A DNA stretch of 64,000 bases. Origin: Rhodopseudomonas palustris (lineage in GTDB: Bacteria > Pseudomonadota > Alphaproteobacteria > Rhizobiales > Xanthobacteraceae). The stretch covers positions 1,116,001 through 1,180,000 of the forward strand of contig NZ_CP140155.1 of assembly GCF_034479375.1 (NCBI RefSeq). Direction: 5' to 3'. Shown here one piece after another: positions 61,804-64,000 of this stretch; position 1 is the first letter of the stretch; every line of letters starts with the position of its first letter. The translations under genes and the position numbers were made by a program. A model generated the notes under the pieces. The model did not search any database, was not told the origin of the DNA, and was given only the letters and a program-made list of their open reading frames with translations.

Positions 61804-63114
61804 TTATTCCGCGGCTTCCCGGACTTCGGGCCGCGGCGCCCGCCACGGCACCGGCGCGCCCAGATTTTCGGCGACGGCGAGGCCGGAACGCAGCCCGTCC
61901 TCGTGGAAGCCGTAGCCGGTCCATGCGCCGCAGAACCAGGTCCGGCGCTGCCCCTGAATCTCGCCGATCCGGCGCTGTGCGGCGAAGGCTGCCGCCGTGT
62001 ATTGCGGATGGTCGCAGTCATAGCGGCCGAAGGTCAAGGCCGGATCGGGCGCGAAAGGCGGATTCAGGCTGACGAACAGCGGCTTGGAATCGTCGATGCC
62101 CTGCAGCCGGTTCATCCAATAGGTCACCGCGACGTCGTTGACCGGCGAGCCTTCGCGTTGCCAGCGCAGGAAGTTCCACGACGCCCAGGCGTGCTTGCGC
62201 TTCGGCATCAGCCGCGGATCGCGATGCAGATAGACCAGGTTCGGCGCATAGCCGATCGCGCCGAGGATATCGCGTTCCTCGTCGCTGGGATCGGCCAGCA
62301 TCGCCAGCGCCTGATTGCTGTGCGCGCCGATCACGACGTGATCATAGACGTCGGCATGGCCGAGGCTGTCGCGCACGATCACGCCCTTCGGCGTGCGCTC
62401 GATCGCCGTCACCGCTGCGCCGAGCCTGAGATGCTCGAAGCCGGCGGTGAGCTTCTCGACATAGCGCGCGCTGCCGCCCTTGACGGTGCGCCAGATCGGA
62501 CGCTCGTAATGCAGCAGGCGATGGTTGTTGAAGAAGGCGACGAAATTCTCGGCCGGGAAGTCGAGGATCTCCGCAGCCGGCGCCGACCAGATCGCCGCGC
62601 CCATCGGCGCCAGATAGTCGGTCAAGAGCCGCGGCGCGAATTTGCGGCTGGTGAAATATTCGCCGAGCGACAGACCCGCCAGCGCGCCGGATTTGAAGTC
62701 GGCGACGCTCTGCTCGTTGAACACCAGAATGTGCCGCAGCATCTTCAGATAAGACGGCGACAGCAGATTGCTCGGCTGCGCGAACAGACCGCGCGCGGTT
62801 TCGAGCCAGTTCGAGCCGCCGCCTTTCCATTCGAATCGGCCGGAATCGGCCGAGACCGCGAAGCTCATGCAGCTCTCGACCGTCTCGATGCCGAGATGGG
62901 CGAACAGCGCGGTGAGGTCGGGATAATTGAGCTGGTTGTAGACGATGAAGCCGATATCGACCGGGATCGGCGTGCCGCCGTAATCGACCGTGACGGTGTG
63001 GCTGTGACCGCCCGCGCGCAACTCGCGCTCATAGACCGTCACGGGATATCGCGACGACAGTGCCCAAGCGGCGGCATTGCCTGCGATTCCCGTTCCAACA
63101 ACTGCGACGCGCAT
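61804..63114 (-). CDS. FAD-dependent amine-oxidase-like protein
   Basis: 436 residues. The N-terminal dinucleotide motif VAVVGTGIAGNAAAW binds FAD, GGHSHTVTVDY follows and the C-terminal WFCGAWTGYGFHEDGLRSG closes the FAD site. Members resemble amine oxidases but probably act on fatty acids (desaturation or oxidation) together with the DUF1365 and Cfa partners. ATG 63114 starts the operon; the gap of 422 bases behind it is shared with the divergent NodT-like gene. Confidence 0.88.
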   Translation of the reverse strand: MRVAVVGTGIAGNAAAWALSSRYPVTVYERELRAGGHSHTVTVDYGGTPIPVDIGFIVYNQLNYPDLTALFAHLGIETVESCMSFAVSADSGRFEWKGGGSNWLETARGLFAQPSNLLSPSYLKMLRHILVFNEQSVADFKSGALAGLSLGEYFTSRKFAPRLLTDYLAPMGAAIWSAPAAEILDFPAENFVAFFNNHRLLHYERPIWRTVKGGSARYVEKLTAGFEHLRLGAAVTAIERTPKGVIVRDSLGHADVYDHVVIGAHSNQALAMLADPSDEERDILGAIGYAPNLVYLHRDPRLMPKRKHAWASWNFLRWQREGSPVNDVAVTYWMNRLQGIDDSKPLFVSLNPPFAPDPALTFGRYDCDHPQYTAAAFAAQRRIGEIQGQRRTWFCGAWTGYGFHEDGLRSGLAVAENLGAPVPWRAPRPEVREAAE

Positions 63115-63536
63115 TCCCGGCCCCCTTAGCCCACCACTGTTCCCGAGTTACGACGGGCCTCCGCCGAAGTTTCAGCAACGAGTGTGCTTGGACGCGGCGA
63201 GCGGGCAGGGTCGATCCACAACGGCAACGAACAGATGAAATCTTTGTAAGCTTTGCCGCAAGTGGGAACAGGGTCAAGTTGGGGAAAACCCCATAAAACA
63301 AGGCGATCCACCGACTCGGCGGGCGGGTTGGCGGCCGCCAGACATATTATGTCACAATTGCAGAGCCCGACGGGCCTGTGCGCCGTTCATTCCGCCAGCT
63401 ACAATAGATGCGGGGTTCAGAAGGCGCTTTCCGTGATCTGCTTGCAAGTGACTATCAGAAGGCATCGTCCGCCGGGCGTCAATCCGGTGCGAGGTGCGTG
63501 GCGATACGCCGCGCCCAGCGATGGTTCGCGCCCTGC
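63115..63536. other. Divergent intergenic region
   Basis: 422 bases between the amine-oxidase operon and the RND lipoprotein gene. I looked for ECF-type boxes on both strands and found none that fit well. No protein gene is credible. Confidence 0.5.
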
Positions 63537-64000
63537 ATGAGCACCACATTGCGCTACCTTGGTCGGTCCGTGAGGATGGTCGCCGCCTCGGCGCTCGTCC
63601 TCAGCGCGGGCGGCTGCATCCTGACCAAGGACCTGCCGGACCCGGCGCTGGATCTGCCGCCACGTTATAAATCCGCGTCGCTGAAGACCGTCGACGCGCC
63701 GCCGACGCTCGATTGGTGGCGCGGCTTCCGTTCGGCCGAGCTGACGCAATTGATGGAAGAGGCGCAGACCGTCAATCTCGACATCGCCGCGGCGACCGCG
63801 CGCATCCTGCAGGCCGATGCCCAGGCGCGGATCACCGGGGCGGCGCTGCTGCCGTCGCTGACCGGCAACGGAAGCGGCTCGCAGAACAAGACCTCCGGCA
63901 GCAACATCACCAACACCACGATCGCCGGCCGCCGCTATGCGACCTATTCGGCGTCGCTGAGTGCGAGCTACGAAATCGACTTCTGGGGCAAGAATCACGA
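63537..64000 (+). CDS. RND efflux outer-membrane lipoprotein, NodT/OprM-like, 3' end cut
   Basis: The first 154 codons are seen, running open off the window edge. The protein starts with a signal peptide and lipobox (ALVLSAGGC, lipidated Cys near 27), then the outer-membrane efflux domain: PPTLDWWRGFRSAELTQLM, TARILQADAQARITGAALLP and SLSASYEIDFWGK, the last being typical of TolC/OprM channels. It is the outer-membrane part of a tripartite pump; the rest should lie to the right. Confidence 0.9.
   Translation, partial: MSTTLRYLGRSVRMVAASALVLSAGGCILTKDLPDPALDLPPRYKSASLKTVDAPPTLDWWRGFRSAELTQLMEEAQTVNLDIAAATARILQADAQARITGAALLPSLTGNGSGSQNKTSGSNITNTTIAGRRYATYSASLSASYEIDFWGKNH

Noticed and set aside
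1-64000. CRISPR arrays, rRNA genes, intact insertion sequences, prophage
   Set aside because: No regularly spaced direct repeats, no rRNA sequence, no transposase or phage structural gene seen.

Overview
The window is a stretch of high-G+C alphaproteobacterial chromosome. Long stretches run near 70% G+C (26941-27000 has 43 G+C of 60). An NDUFS4-type complex I subunit, an aapJQMP amino-acid transporter, an OpgC protein, a penta-MxKDx protein and several families of extragenic palindromes whose translated form reads ..DGRDKPGHD.. point to the Bradyrhizobium/Rhodopseudomonas group. I favour a Rhodopseudomonas palustris-like organism, but this is inference from gene content only. No plasmid, prophage, CRISPR array or intact insertion sequence is visible.

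Layout. 1-5.9 kb: homoserine dehydrogenase (5' end outside the window), class II fructose bisphosphatase, an acetyltransferase, a HAD dehalogenase and RecJ, with palindromic repeats in the gaps. 6-11.6 kb: an envelope block with a FUSC membrane protein, an MltB-type lytic transglycosylase, a lipid kinase and an M23 peptidase. 11.7-14.6 kb: elongation factor P, divergent from the EpmA/EpmB pair that would modify it. 14.6-22.3 kb: small secreted and membrane proteins, a HisKA_2 kinase with a lone receiver, a broken autotransporter, tRNA-Glu, PilZ, an unannotated-size 25-residue membrane peptide, glyoxalase, sirtuin and a double cold-shock protein. 22.5-29.9 kb: DUF192, tRNA-Pro, OpgC, complex I subunit, then mccB-mccA-mvaB for leucine breakdown. 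30-37.5 kb: penta-MxKDx and GrlR-like proteins, FKBP, split ThrE exporter, two glycosyltransferases, DUF3833, DUF4336 and a lipoprotein.

37.5-38.8 kb is a small A+T-rich islet against the 3' end of tRNA-Arg. It carries a protein made of four 16-residue repeats and a Cys/His-rich protein. 39-46.6 kb is the alpha-2-macroglobulin/PBP1C pair; PbpC carries an in-frame palindromic element. 46.6-50.4 kb is a polyprenyl-linked sugar cluster (GT39, PAP2, GT2, LAB_N). 50.5-56.6 kb holds cystathionine beta-lyase and aapJQMP. 57.6-58.5 kb holds an A+T-richer insert with a predicted arginine-type ADP-ribosyltransferase followed directly by a 61-residue protein. 58.5-63.1 kb has cysteine synthase and the amine oxidase-DUF1365-cyclopropane synthase operon. 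The right edge cuts an RND outer-membrane lipoprotein.

The best candidates for something undescribed are the ADP-ribosyltransferase/small-protein pair (57.7-58.5 kb), the tRNA-Arg islet (37.6-38.4 kb) and the repeat-in-gene event in pbpC.
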